Below are positions 1 to 12,098 of a stretch of DNA of 64,000 bases, in pieces. The notes below the pieces were generated by a model that saw only the letters and a program-made list of their open reading frames with translations, did no database searches and was not told the DNA's origin. The stretch's first letter is position 1. Each line of letters opens with the position of its first letter. Both the position numbers and the translations under genes were made by a program. Source of the stretch: Coriaria nepalensis (lineage: Eukaryota; Streptophyta; Magnoliopsida; Cucurbitales; Coriariaceae); the NCBI GenBank assembly GCA_027186245.1, contig CP114484.1, positions 1,376,501-1,440,500 of the forward strand, in the 5' to 3' direction.

Positions 1-643
1 CACTAGTACACAACATGAGTTGATACTTCTTTAGGATCAACAACAACGGGGAAAACCGACGGGGGAGGGGGGGGGGGGACAATTAATGATTTTTAGAATA
101 ATTCCAAATTTGATAACACGGAGTTTTTAGGATGACGATAATCCATCTATACATGCTTGAAAGCAAACAAAATAGCGTTTGGCATATTTTATGGACTTTT
201 CACCATTTGAAAATTCAAAGATTTTCCTTCCAGTCCTGTATTTTCCCGCTATCCAAACAAGGCATTTATTTTACCCCCCTATATATTTTCTCGGAATCAA
301 AACAAAGCTCTTCATTGAACTACGTTTGTCCGTGAAGTAAACAAATGCACAAACAGATCAAACCAAATCATGAATGCACGAGATCTTTTTTTTATTTTCA
401 AGCTACATTACATTATCGAAAGAAGAAGAGCAGATCGAGAAGCAGAGAACGTAAAACTGAGTACAATTTACAAGAATTTTTCAAACTGTTTCTTCTTTTT
501 TTCTTTTTGGTCAAATTTCAAATCTGTTTCGAAGAAGAAGAAGAAGAAAAGCGGAAGAAGGGAAGCCGTTACCTTGTCGAGCTGGAGAGCAGCGAGAAGT
601 GCGCGTAAAACAGTGACGGGGTGCGCTGCGTTTCACTAGCCTG

Positions 644-686
<43 letters not shown>

Positions 687-2181
687 AGAATTACGGCGTC
701 GTTTTTGACTCCGTCTCTTGACGGCTACCAGCTGTAGCATAATTTTATTTATTTTAATTTATAATTTGCAACAGCAACAGCAATAGTATATCTTAATATT
801 TTAACCAAAGTTTTTGATGAGGCTGTGATTAAACTAATACAATATATTGAAATGAAATTGATAACTTCACCAAAAAGCAATGGAGATGTAAGATGTTCTA
901 TCCACTAATTTCGTGGTCCCCACACTTGATTATTCTTCCTTAACCCCCCTTTGATAAAGCCTTAATACCTTTCTTTAATTACTTTTTTTTTTTTTGCACC
1001 TTTTCTTTTTAACTTGCATGTATGTATTAAATATTAATTACCATGCATTTATTTTATTTATTTTTAATTAATCCAACTTTGTCATATAAATATTAGCTTA
1101 TATTTAAATTAACTTGAGTCGAAACTTAACTCGAGTTTAGCTTATAATTCTCAGGGATCCATTTTTAACGAAAATTAGGGACAAAGGGAAAGACCGACGA
1201 GACAAAGCGTGGCCGTTGGATGCACAAAATTAGCTGTGAGATGGAAGGCAACGAGGTGGCGGAAAGGTGGTTTTGGGGGGGTCCACCCTTTCCTCATATC
1301 ACGTCCATTTCAAATCCTGGACGGGAAGTTGAATGATCATCATATGGTTCCCGGGACCTTTTTGTACATCGGACGGACTTGATTGATGCATACCTGACCA
1401 TCTTCTGTGACGACATATAACCTATTTCTGGGACGACATATCGTCGTCATTCACGACTTTGGTTGATTGACACGTCGTTCTGGTACAGCACAAAAAAGTA
1501 GAATCATTTGTGGGGGGGGGGGGGGGACTTTCAGTTCATTTGATATGATTCTGTTTCACGTACCTGCCAGATACAATTAGCATAACTAATTAACTGCCAG
1601 ATTCAGTAATGGTGCTGATCGAGGATTCGATAATGGTGATCAGAAGATCGAACTGATTTCCTCCGCTGGTCGAGGAGTCAATAATGGCGATCACAAGATC
1701 GAAGCTTCCGGTGGTGATCAAGGATTTGACAATGGCGATCAGGAGATCAAAATTCCCGTTACTGATCAAGGATTTGATGACGGCGATCAGGAGATCAAGA
1801 TTTCCACTGTTGATCAATAATTTGATAAAGGCGATCTGAAGATTAAAATTTCAAGCGCTGATCAAGGAAATATGGTACCTCTCACTGCTCGACCTCCTCT
1901 TCATTTTCGTTGCGATATGGTTTGTTTGGTTGTCGAGAAAATATGGTACCTTTACGTTGACTGATAATTTACATTGGGTTAAAGCTCTCTCCTTAGGATT
2001 AAACTTGCTTAATCAAACTTCTGGGCCTTTCAAATGCACCCACATTCCAGGGTTTTCTAAGGGCGGACATTGTCGTCCTTCACGCAGCACTGCGACCAAT
2101 ACGATCTCCCTCTGCATCATATATAGCTCTGATCACCCAACGGAGTTGATCTAGTGGTAAAAGCTCAAGAATGTTAAAAAA

Positions 2182-2212
<31 letters not shown>

Positions 2213-2502
2213 CTATTTGCTAGTATTCAGTTTTATAGTGCTTGTTTGGATTCAGAGTTATAGGTCATGCAGGGCGTTTCGTGTCGGTTCCAAGTTCTAA
2301 GTTGAAACCATGCATGCAGCATACCCAAGTCAGCAAACACAGATTGAACGTCGGGTCGTTTCTGTTTTTCTTCATGCTTATCTATTTTTGACAACATTCA
2401 TTCTATTAATTAAAAACGAAACCACGCAAGTTTGAATTAAATTAAGGTCAAATTCAAGAAAACCATTAGTTTTCACGGTCAATAAGGTTGACTTTATGTA
2501 AC

Positions 2503-2533
<31 letters not shown>

Positions 2534-3500
2534 TTATTGTGTAATATAATACCGTCAATACCGTTAGTTACCAACCACAGTACTTTTATATATAACTCGT
2601 ATATGTATGTATATATATGCGTGCAAGTTTCGTTTTCGAAGTTGAATAATCTTACAGACAATGCAATAAAATATAAGAACAGTTCTTATGATAAAATTTA
2701 TCGTGTTTTATGTAATAATACAGTTCTTTTTTTTTTCTTCTAGTTATGTGAAAACTTTTTCTTTTTTTTTAATAAGACCAAAAACCTCCTTACAAAACAA
2801 AAAACCAACCAAAACTAGTTTAAAAAAAAAAAAAAAAATTAGAACAAAAGGTGACCTAACCATACACATAGTTGCATGTCTTAATCATACAACACTTGCC
2901 GTCAGCTGGGTACACATAAAATTATAAATAAATTCATCGAGCATTGAGGTCAAACAAAAGCTGCCCACATCAGTACTCATCATATACAATCTACCATTTC
3001 CAGTTCTGAATTGATACTATAGATAGCTAGCCGTCCTAAACAACCAAATTTAACACTTCCATACGTAATTCCAAGCCTACAAAACCACCCATGATGATGA
3101 ATTTTTTTCTGATTAGTGGGTATTCACCAAAATTACTTGAAATTTGGACTTTGTTTAAGATTATACGCATATTCATACGTTCAGTTTGTTGAAAATACCG
3201 TACGACATCAGAAATGAAAGTTGATAAATAATTGTTTTTTAGTTGGAAGCCCATGTTTATACATATAGTTTACCTCGAGTCATATTTATCGATCTCGAGA
3301 AACGGTGCTTCCACCGAAAAATTGAACAAAACTTATTAGAAGAATGCAGGCATCTAGCTATGAACATGTAGATCAATAAAGAATTATGATACATAATCAA
3401 TCAATCAATCAATCAACTGAATAAAGGAGATTACATTACATGATTATCAGTAGCATATTATACAATTGAAAGAAGTTTGCATCCAGAATAATAAGAACCC
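1..3500. other. Gene-poor AT-rich stretch
   Basis: I see no gene I can support here. It contains a (TA)n run near 648-680, poly-A/T tracts near 2177-2210 and 2820-2840, a (TA)n run near 2503-2526, and the 48-bp minisatellite listed separately. GC-richer sequence at about 573-640 reads on the minus strand as a possible first exon with a donor-like AAG/GTAACG at 573/572. It would belong to a gene running off the left edge, but no downstream exon is visible, so I do not call it. Confidence 0.5.
1617..1863. repeat. 48-bp minisatellite, about 5 copies
   Basis: Copies begin near 1617, 1668, 1716, 1764, 1812 and 1860 at the shared GATCAAGGATTTGA motif. The last four intervals are exactly 48 bp and the first is 51 bp. 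The period is 16 codons. On the plus strand the units read as a hydrophilic peptide repeat, DQGFDNGDQEIKI plus three variable residues, with one stop in the fourth unit. The minus strand also stays open. No start or flanking coding context was found, so this may be an expanded tandem repeat or a relic of a repetitive protein. Confidence 0.75.
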
Positions 3501-3527
3501 TTTAATCACAGCAAGATTAATGAATGA

Positions 3528-3821
3528 TCAATGAGCGGGTGTAGCTGCCATGAGACGTGGATAAGCCCTATAGTTCTTTGTCTGGAGCAGGCAGCCAGGT
3601 CCGTTGGTTCCGGGGATGAAGGTGCAGCCTGACGAATCAGAGGGAGGTACAGGTCCCTTCACAAGAGACTGTGGCTTAAGCTCATACAAATTACGATGTT
3701 GTAGTTCTCCCAACTCTGTTCTTTCTTCTTCATGCATGGATAATAACCTACTTGCTTTGCCTGGGTGAACATGTATAAGGAAGACAAGTGTTGCGACAAG
3801 AATATATTTGAGGAGCCTCAT
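3528..3821 (-). CDS. Small secreted peptide precursor (97 aa), family uncertain
   Basis: Single-exon ORF of 97 residues. The start MRLLKYILVATLVF opens a signal peptide with a hydrophobic core (residues 5-18) and a likely cleavage near the GKA-S site at about residue 23. The mature part is acidic then basic. It ends in a tail containing KGPVPPSDSSGC, then IPG and a second Cys, a Pro/Gly/Cys motif I associate with small plant secreted proteins whose signalling role is often unknown. An in-frame ATG 55 codons upstream is rejected because a minus-strand TATA box lies between it and this ATG, leaving a leader of about 30 nt. The only neighbour is the TRAF gene on the same strand. The product is probably exported to the apoplast. 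A peptide-hormone role is inference. Confidence 0.7.
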   Translation of the reverse strand: MRLLKYILVATLVFLIHVHPGKASRLLSMHEEERTELGELQHRNLYELKPQSLVKGPVPPSDSSGCTFIPGTNGPGCLLQTKNYRAYPRLMAATPAH

Positions 3822-3880
3822 ACTAAAAGAGAGAAAGCAAGAGAGAGATAAGAGTAGGGACAATAAGAAAGTAGCTGATG

Positions 3881-3888
3881 AATTTATA
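3881..3888 (-). promoter_or_regulatory. TATA box of the secreted-peptide gene
   Basis: TATAAATT on the minus strand lies about 60 bp upstream of the ATG at 3821. It puts the transcription start near 3850, downstream of the longer ORF's first ATG, and so decides the start. Confidence 0.55.
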
Positions 3889-4075
3889 CAACTACTAATG
3901 CATATTGGCGAGGAATTAGGACTCAGCTGGTTACTTGGTTTCTTCCTCACATAATATTCAATAATTGAATGGGTCATAACTCTCATGCCGACGGTGGGTT
4001 TTGAAATCTAGCCCCAATGTTTTTTAGTTTCCACATTTCTCATCTTATAAAACTAATGGTCCCAATAAAATAATG

Positions 4076-4350
4076 GGTAAATGACATAGTACCCCTTAAA
4101 TTACTATCATATTAGATTTAACCCCTTAAACTATTATGTTTTATAAATACTCCCCCTTTAGGAGGTATTTCTAAGAGAGTATTTAGGAGGGTTAAATTCT
4201 AATGTAAATGATATTTCAAGGGGACAAAGTGTAACTTGAGGATAACTTGAAAGCAGTTTACAGGTTTATTTTCTAAAATATGATAATTTAAGGGGGTTAA
4301 ATCTAAAAAGATGATAATTTAAGGAGGCAAAATAATATTATTTGGTAGTC
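4076..4350. mobile_element. MITE-like foldback element
   Basis: Imperfect terminal inverted repeats of about 50 bp. The left arm (about 4090-4138) contains TTAAATTACTATCATATTAG and CCCCTTAAAC. The right arm (about 4276-4335) is its reverse complement with a few mismatches. The roughly 130-bp interior is purine-rich and non-coding. This is typical of a short non-autonomous DNA transposon. I cannot assign a superfamily, and target-site duplications are not clear by eye. Confidence 0.55.
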
Positions 4351-4694
4351 AATAATCTCCCCGTGGAAAAGTTGGTAGTTTTTTTTCACTTGAGATAAGG
4401 ACTTGATTGGCTGCTTGAGACATAAAACACGTTTTAAAAAAGAAGTCGATTTCAAATTTTCAATAGAACTGCAATTATCTTTCCTGCCTGAGCCATAAAC
4501 CCAAAAACTGAACTAAATTTCCTTGAAAAGGCTAAGATAAGTAAAGATGGCTGTAACACTCTTTACAAATTTCTATTGTCGTGAAAAGGATTACAACCCA
4601 TTCCCAAAAAAGAAGACACTAGCAAGTATTACAGTAGGAAGAGCAATGCCCACTGGCTTTTTCCGACCCTCTCTCCAAACACTCGTTTACTTTT

Positions 4695-7600
4695 TCAGCG
4701 GTCATTTGAAGGCAGGAAGACATTATAGCCATTGATCCCACATGCCATATTCAGATATTCCGGATTCATATACCGATATCCATCAGATTCTGAGCCTCCC
4801 ATCCCAAGGTAAGATAGATCAGAACCCACCTGCCACTGGTTAGGCATTGACCCATCAATTTGTCCACTTACATATGGTAGATGGCTACTAGCTGATGGAA
4901 TAAAATCCATGATCGGTTCATAACCACCAAAAGAAGAGCTGTAGCCCCGTTGGAACCCACCATCCCGTACACTCCTTGTTAACCTGCAAGACCCAGATAA
5001 GCCACTCACATATGGTAGATGGCCACTACCAGATAAGCCACTAGCATATGGTAAACGGCTACTACCAGATAAGCCACTAATTTCCGGAAGAGAGAACTGG
5101 TTATTTAACGAGCTAGCTGACTTCCCTATGACAATTTCATCATCAAGTAGGTCATTGATGATATCCAGGTGAGGATAGTCTTGGGTCTGTGAACTTGATG
5201 TACTTGCCGGAAACACAGTGACTAATCGTTCTTGGGTCCCATTATATGAGGATGTGAGCAAGTCGAGGTTTTGAACAAGTCGAGGAGAATTATAATGCAT
5301 GTTTCTTCCGGCTTCCCTTTGAGAACCCTCCATCCACAAAGGACTATCCTGTAAGGCATCTTGTGATACTGTGCTGAAAGGAAAACTCGATTTGATTGTA
5401 TTTGAATCAAACCTTTCTGAGCTTAGTGGCACAAAAGAAGACACAGAAACCAAGGGAGATGGGTGTGGATGTATTGGCGATGGATTAACTCCTGAAGAAT
5501 ATGGACAGTTGGGATAAGAGAAACTGGAAGTAATTGGTGAGGCACTTTTACCCATCATGACATTTATATAAGACAGGGGAGGATGACTATGGGTGGCTGG
5601 TGAGGGGTCGGGGCCCAACCGTCCAGCTGTACTAACAGAGCAGGAATGAAGTGAGGCTGTTTGAATTGTGGAAACAGAAGGAGAAGAGGGAACAGAACCT
5701 GGGATTATAGGAGCACTAAAAGGCCTTGACATCACAGGAGCTGGCTGTGTTGTTGCTTTTTCAGTTGGCTTTGGTGATACAGACTTCTGAACCTCGGCTT
5801 TTGAGGCACTTGCAGGTGGGGCCCTCTCAGTCTGAGGTACAGCTTTTAAAGCTGCACCTACAACGGCACTACTCTGGCAATCAGGCATCTTTTGAATGGT
5901 TGTGGGCAGATTTATTTGAGGGCTCTGTGCAGAGGATGGTACAGCTGATTTCTTGTCTTTAAGGGTTGTTTCTGTTCCAACTTGGCTCTTCACACTCGAT
6001 TTCTTATGCAGTGAATCAGTATCTTCTTCCTATACATGATAAAAATAAACTTATACTGAGAAAAAAAAAAGTTTCTTATAGCAGGGACAAACAGAAATCC
6101 GAGAGAAACAGAGTTGCCACCTTCTTAACCATGTGCTGCTCAATCCAATTTAACCGGTCCTGTAGGGACAGAACAACAGCTTCAGATTCAGATTCACCAG
6201 GTTTACTACTTCCGGAAACATCGCTCTGATCCCCTGCATCAATGCTCTGCCCTGAAGGCTGACTATCCGTCTCATTTGCCCAAATATGACAATCACGTTG
6301 GTTCTTTCCTCTACACATATACCCAGTCAAAAGTGATCACCTTATTATCTATATAAAAAACTTCACAAAAGCATAAATCACATGTTTACCTGCCACGAGG
6401 TTTTTGCATCCTGTAACCACTCCCCTTGTAAGGCCCATTTGTTACCAAAGAAGGGACCGAGTCAGTAGAACACGTTGAGGAACTATCATCCATTAGAGAC
6501 AGACTCTTTTTGTCTGTTAATTCAGCCTGCACAGAAGAAGAAAGACTGCTAATTCCACTGCCACTAGCATCGACTGAAGGATGTGCTTCTGATGTGTCAG
6601 TATCCCAACTGACTGGACTAGTGTCTCTGTCTTCTGAATCAGGCAGAAGAACTTCACTGACACAGTCCAGTGAATTAGATGCATCTGAAACATCTTCCAG
6701 TATATCAGGTTTTCCAGGAGCAGGCTGTACCTCCTCCACAATGGAGCTTTCCTGCTCATCACAAGGGTTTTCTAATTCTTGCTTGTCCTTTTCAGACATG
6801 CCAGCCCAACTTTCTCTACCTTTCCCCAAACCTTTTCGATTGTTTCGTTTTTGTTTAGCCTGGAGAAAAAGTGAGGGTTAAGCTTACTAGTATATATAAT
6901 TCAAAGCATTGTATATAAATGCAGTAGGAGAGCACATAAATTGAACTCACAGAAGGAGAAGCTCTGAAAGTTATGCGATTTAGATGTGCATAGAAACAAA
7001 CCTGCTTTTTCTTTAATTTCTTTTCCTTGTCAGTACCCCGTCTTGCCTTTTGTTCGGTTTCAGCCAGCCATGCTGCCTCTTCTTCACGAATGAGTTCCTC
7101 TTGCCTCTTCAATGCAACAGCTTCCTGATAGGCAACTTCAACTTTATTGCTGCCAACAAGTTTATAGCCCAGCTTAGCAGTCTGAAGATAACCCACAAAT
7201 ATAACAGGTAAAAAGACCCCAAAAAAAAAAAAAAAAAAACTACCTAAATATATGTGAAAGGACAAATATCTCTACGGTTCTACGACCCAATTCAGTCAGA
7301 CGCCTTTCATCGCGTTCAACTGAATCTTTATTGAAGTCTTCTCCAGAGCTTCCATCCTGCATATAAAGTTGAAACTTTTATTAATCCAGCAGATGCAAAT
7401 GGAAATAAATACCTGTCACCTCTAAAAGCTCTCCCTCTCAACCCTAATTATTGACGAACCAACTTACATAACAAAGCCCCTAAGGGTTCTACATAAATGT
7501 AAGCTATAGTGACTGACCTTGGTGCGATTTTGAGGGCCTTTCTCATCCTTTGGAGGTAATGGTTCCATGGCAGCTCTTTCAAGTAGGACTAGCACATCAT

Positions 7601-9224
7601 CTACCAAAACAAACGTATCTTTCTCAATGCGAACAATTGGAGCTGGCACTTCTTCAGTATCAAGCAATTTTGCCCTCCCTTTCTTGTAAGTAAACTGGCC
7701 CTCAAAAGCCTTCAGTCCACTATACAAGGAATCCATTACCAGAGTTGATGTGACTTCCTTCTCTATAAAAAAGTGTTTTACAACTACTTTTAGAATTGCA
7801 TGCATCTTCTCCCTAGACATACGGCGCCTAGAGTTCTGGTCAATCCCTAACCAGAAAGCACAGAAACTGCAAGTGTTGAAAAATTCATATCATTATTACA
7901 TAGCTGTAACAATATTGAATCCAGGTCACATGAATGGAATATTAACAAAGTGAGTACCATCAGAACCAATTAGTTCTCTGAATAAGTTAGTCATAACAGA
8001 TTCACAGATCCAAAGTAAGCTTTCAATACCTTGACCATCTGGCTTTATCTTCTATCAACTTCCCGAGCTTAGATCTTCGCTCTTCCACAAAACGGCGACA
8101 AATTTGTTCAACATTTGTCAAATATACTCTAACAAGTTCTCTCCTATACTGACAATCAAGGCAACGAAAAGGCTGCTCTGCTTTTTCCCTGCAAGTCAGT
8201 AGAAGAAATGTAAACAAGTAGTGATCAATAGTATTGTTAAAGGAATTGATGATCAACTAGTCATAAAGTACCTTATCACTTGAACTTGGGCCTTAATTAT
8301 GAGAGTGTCAAGTTCAACAAAACCATCTAGCACTTTAGAAAGCTCCATAAATTTTTTCCATCCCCAGTCATGTTCTTTCTTCCAGAATCGATGTAATGTA
8401 TCTATGAAGTATGCATTTAATCAATTGTCAAGAGTTGACCAAAACATAAAAGGATTACAAGAATAGCAAAAGTAACCAACCAACCAGAATATTTGGACTT
8501 CTTTGGATCTTTATTGACAACAGCTATAGTAAACTGCGCAAAATGGCTCCATCCTGTCATGCAAACAAATTACACATGTCTATAACATTGTCAACAGAAA
8601 AAGACGGTAACTTCCAGAGCAAATCCAAACCAATATAAAACCTGGAAGAAGCTTGTCGTGATTTGCAACACAGAGAAACAAAGAGAGGTGATTGGAAACA
8701 TCACAGCCTTGGGGATATATCAAAATGTACCTGTAAAAAATATACTAAAGTTAAAATCAAAACCTATACATGTAACTAGCATATTTGATCGCTATCTTCA
8801 AGTAAATTCTTTGAAAATCACAAAAAGGAATACATAGCATACCATTTGTAGCCGCCAACTTCAAATGCATTACTGCGCAGTTCCCTTTTATTGAGCTGGG
8901 AAAACTTCTCTATCCTCCATGTATATTTTCCATACAAGTCTGAAGGCTTCAATCCTATTGAGATGAAATAATAGCACTTGAACAGTATAAATATTTATTT
9001 ACTTTCTAATTTTTCCGAAATGTTAGATGTCAATGAAGAAGCATACCACCATCATCGTCATCATCAGTGTCCCAATAAGGTGGTGATGTAGATGGAATTC
9101 CATTTTCGACCTGCTCAGAAGACCTCCATTCCGCTAATGCCTCTCCAGATTGGCTACGGTGCCCACTTGTAATTTCTTCATTGGACTTTCCCAGAATAGA
9201 GTCGTCACTAGTAGTCCCAGCCAT
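4695..9224 (-). CDS. TRAF1: MATH-domain TRAF-like protein (MUSE13/MUSE14, TRAF1a/b type)
   Basis: Twelve coding exons: 9224-9047, 8954-8843, 8730-8642, 8553-8485, 8401-8272, 8188-8030, 7866-7518, 7356-7276, 7181-7002, 6859-6390, 6310-6121 and 6029-4695. Phases are continuous and give 1113 residues. An N-terminal leader containing GEALAEWRSSEQVENG precedes the MATH domain (about 65-193). A charged region with QEELIREEEAAWLAE follows, then a basic KKLKKKQ/AKQKRNNRKG stretch and a long Ser/Pro-rich tail. In Arabidopsis the MUSE13/14 pair are adaptors that link NLR immune receptors and autophagy proteins to SCF-type ubiquitin ligases in the cytosol. Length and exon order fit an intact family member. 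The tail carries a local 12-residue repeat. The gene is divergently paired with the FHA gene upstream. Confidence 0.93.
4990..5090 (-). repeat. 36-bp in-frame repeat in the TRAF tail
   Basis: The units read LSGSSRLPYASG and LSGSGHLPYVSG, followed by a partial LSGSCRL copy. A related SSHLPYVSG occurs about 40 residues further on. The expansion is in frame and local to the disordered C-terminal region. Confidence 0.7.
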
Positions 9225-9230
9225 TTTCCT

Positions 9231-9916
9231 CTATGGAAAACCTTCTCTACAGTCTAAACTCCACTCGCTAAATAACAAGGGAAAACAAAAAAGAAAAAGG
9301 GAAAGAACCAGATAATTTGAAAATATACAATAAAGCCACAATTGTATTATATTAAGAGACAAGAGAAAAAAGGATCGATCATAAACAAGTCAACAAAGTT
9401 AACAATTCCTTGTTTAATTTGCAGCTAGAAATTATAGTAAATGCTATAAAACTGAAGAATGAATGTGAAGCTAAGAGATGGACTGCACACCAAGAGCTAA
9501 CATGCAACTATTTGAGTCAAATTGTAAATTTGAATACTTAAATACCAATACAATTTCAAGACCTTGAAATTTTCTTGGCCACCAAACAACCCAACAGCCG
9601 TAAAGTTAGAAACAAATAAAAAAATAACACCCCAAAAAAAAAACAAAAAACCCTAAAGAGAAGAAGAGTTGAAAAAAAAAACGGTAAGCTCAATAAAATC
9701 GAACAGAGATAGGAAAGAAAGAACCCTAAAAAATTAGAGTATAAAATAAGAATTCCTTAGAAAGTCCAAAAACAGCGTAGATCACATGCAGTCTCCATCC
9801 GCTGTGATCTTGATCAAATTCAATCCTTTTAAGCACAATAAAAACGATACAAATAGAGGAATGGAATGAATTCAGGTTTTGATACGACATCGCACAGATC
9901 AAATGGGAGTACAAAC
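9231..9916 (-). other. 5' UTR intron of the TRAF gene (inferred)
   Basis: On the minus strand a donor CAG/GTTTGTACTCCC at 9917/9916 and an acceptor CCATAG/AGGAAAATGG at 9231/9230 would join a CT-rich leader exon (about 10060-9917) to the ATG exon. No coding sequence is lost. The reading rests on splice consensus only. Confidence 0.45.
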
Positions 9917-10080
9917 CTGAAACGAAGACCAGAAGACCAGAGCTGCGTCAAAGACTCAAAGGAAACTCTGAGGCTTTCAGAGAAAGAAGAGATAGAAGTC
10001 GAAGGAGCAGAAGCGAACGAGAGAGAGAGAGAGCAGAGGCGGAACCAAATAAGAATTTGCAATTTAACCCCCACCCCCTA

Positions 10081-10646
10081 AAAAAACTGATTTTAATTTC
10101 CTTAATTAATATTAATATAAATATATATTATTTTAATTGCAAATTTGTGGAAGACGGTGCGTCAGGCGAAGGAAGAGGACGAGAGAATCACAGCAACATC
10201 GTTTAGGGCAAATTATTTAATTATATGGTTTAGGGCAAATTATTTAATTATATATTTTAGATAAATTAAAATTTTCATAATAAAATAAAATAATTCAGCT
10301 TTAATTATATGGTAATGTGATGATATTAATCTTTTTAGTTTAATAAATTGAATAATAAAAAAAATAATTGTTTGCTCATGCACGGTCATGGTACAGAATG
10401 GGCATATTGGGTCAAGACAACTGTAGCGGGTTATCGACTGGGTTTTTGGTTGAGGCCCATTTAGGGATCTGAAAGATTATGCTATTTCCCGGTCCATCTT
10501 CCGGCGCATTTCGAGAGAGAGGGAAAGGGAAAGTAAAAAAGTTTGAAACACAGAAAAAGCCGCGCGATTCCTCCAGACTTGCACTCTTCACTACGCGATT
10601 TCTGCAATTCTAAAGTCTCCTCCTTTCCCATTTTTCTTCTCTCGCC
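10081..10646. promoter_or_regulatory. Shared upstream region of the TRAF and FHA genes
   Basis: The two genes diverge from this stretch, so it probably holds both promoters. A 27-bp direct repeat containing GTTTAGGGCAAATTATTTAA occurs twice in a row at about 10201-10255. I see no other feature. Confidence 0.5.
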
Positions 10647-12098
10647 ATGGAACCTTCAGAGATCAAGCTCCTAATGGTTCAAGGACCTCGAGAAGGCGAA
10701 ACCATAGGGTTTCGGTCTGGATCCAGAATCCGAATCGGTCGTCTTGTTCGCGGCAACAACGTCTCCATTAAAGACAACGGTATCTCTTCCAATCACCTCT
10801 CCATTGAACTCCAATCTGGTAAGTGGGTGGTCCGAGACCTAGATTCTTCCAACGGAACTTTTCTCAATGGCAGCAAGATCTCTCCAAATACTGCTTTGGA
10901 TCTACATGACGGCGACACCGTCAAAATAGGTGAGTTCACCTCTATCTTGATTAAATTTGATACTTCTAATGAAAGCCGTTTGAGGCGGAATCCCAGGCGG
11001 AAAGATGAAGAAAAATATTCCGTGGTGGAGAGACTGGGATCTGTTGCGGTGGATAGAGGAAAACGAGGTAGGGATTTGAAAATTGAAAATAATTTAGGTA
11101 TAGCGGAGACGGATTTCGAGAATTTAAGTTCTGTGCCGGAGAAACCGGCCCAGAAAATAAGTACAAGAAAAACACGGAATGCAAAGAATGAGGAATCAGC
11201 TAGGGTAGATTCAATTCTAGGGAAGATTCCTGAAAATTCCTCTTTGGACGATGGAGAATCAAAGGTTGAGACGAAAAAACCACGGGGTGGCAGAGGTAGG
11301 AAGAAAAAAATACAGGAAGAGCCAGTGGATTGTGGTGAAGTTGATGATTTGGAAGAGAGATATACTAAGAAGAAAATTCCAGGTGAAAACCCTCTCCTTA
11401 CTGTGAAGGAGGAACGTATTAACTTGGATTCAGTAAATCGGATGATTCCCAACCTCATAGAATCAAAGCCCGAGGGTAGAAGAACACAAGCAGGCACAAG
11501 TAGGAGGAAAAAATTACTGGAACAGCCACTGGGTTTTGCTAAAGTTGATGTTTTGAAAGATAAGGAGAATGTGAATCGGAAAAATTCAGATGAAAGTACT
11601 CAGCACGATGTGGAAGAAGATAAGAAGAACGAGGAATTTGTGGTTACAGATTCAGTACCAAAGGAAATTCCAGAGATATCAGCTTCAGATAATGGTGAAA
11701 TAAAGATGAATTTACCGGAAGAAGAATCAGAATGTGCTGGAGTTCCTGTTTTGGAAGATAATAAAAATGGGGAGCATAAGAACCTGGATGAAGAAACTGA
11801 AGTGGATGTCAGAGAAGATAGGGGTGGTAATGTAGAACTTAATTCAGCAGCAGCAAGTGGGTGTACTGCTCAGGAAAATTATAACCAGGATAAAAATGGA
11901 ACCATTCCAGATGCTAAAGAGGGCAAGGAAAAGTTCGAGGAGGCTCCGGATTTGACGAAGATGACACTTGGAGAGTGGTTTGATTACATGGAGGTTTATT
12001 TGCCTAAACAGATAATTGATGCAACAGAAGAGATGATCACAAATATGAAAATCAAATCTGCAAGAGTTCATGAATATATAGCAGCTCAGCACAAGTAG
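10647..12098 (+). CDS. FHA-domain nuclear protein (At4g14490-like)
   Basis: Single-exon gene of 483 residues starting in a good context (CTCGCCATGG). Residues about 5-105 form a forkhead-associated domain with the hallmark IRIGR, the SSNHLSIE region and DLDSSNGTFLNG, the fold that binds phosphothreonine peptides. The middle (about 110-430) is charged, Lys/Glu-rich and low in complexity, with basic stretches such as KKPRGGRGRKKK suitable for nuclear import. The last 45 residues (LGEWFDYMEVYLPKQI onwards) form a conserved helical C-terminus I associate with this plant subfamily. The Arabidopsis relative is about 386 residues, so the linker is longer here. Partners are unknown. In Arabidopsis the homologue lies next to BLUS1, which is also nearby here. 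Confidence 0.88.
   Translation: MEPSEIKLLMVQGPREGETIGFRSGSRIRIGRLVRGNNVSIKDNGISSNHLSIELQSGKWVVRDLDSSNGTFLNGSKISPNTALDLHDGDTVKIGEFTSILIKFDTSNESRLRRNPRRKDEEKYSVVERLGSVAVDRGKRGRDLKIENNLGIAETDFENLSSVPEKPAQKISTRKTRNAKNEESARVDSILGKIPENSSLDDGESKVETKKPRGGRGRKKKIQEEPVDCGEVDDLEERYTKKKIPGENPLLTVKEERINLDSVNRMIPNLIESKPEGRRTQAGTSRRKKLLEQPLGFAKVDVLKDKENVNRKNSDESTQHDVEEDKKNEEFVVTDSVPKEIPEISASDNGEIKMNLPEEESECAGVPVLEDNKNGEHKNLDEETEVDVREDRGGNVELNSAAASGCTAQENYNQDKNGTIPDAKEGKEKFEEAPDLTKMTLGEWFDYMEVYLPKQIIDATEEMITNMKIKSARVHEYIAAQHK

Noticed and set aside
345..639. Open frames of 87-89 codons in purine-rich DNA
   Set aside because: They are Lys/Glu-rich low-complexity translation of GAAGAA runs with no family resemblance.
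1590..1817. Minus-strand ORF through the 48-bp repeat
   Set aside because: It only reflects the 16-codon repeat period; no initiation context and no flanking coding signal.
2125..2200. tRNA-like box A (GATCTAGTGGTAAAAGC) followed by an A-rich run, possibly a SINE
   Set aside because: No box B and no cloverleaf; too short to call.
10201..10255. TTTAGGG motif repeated twice, telomere-like
   Set aside because: Only two copies inside a 27-bp AT-rich direct repeat; not a telomeric array.
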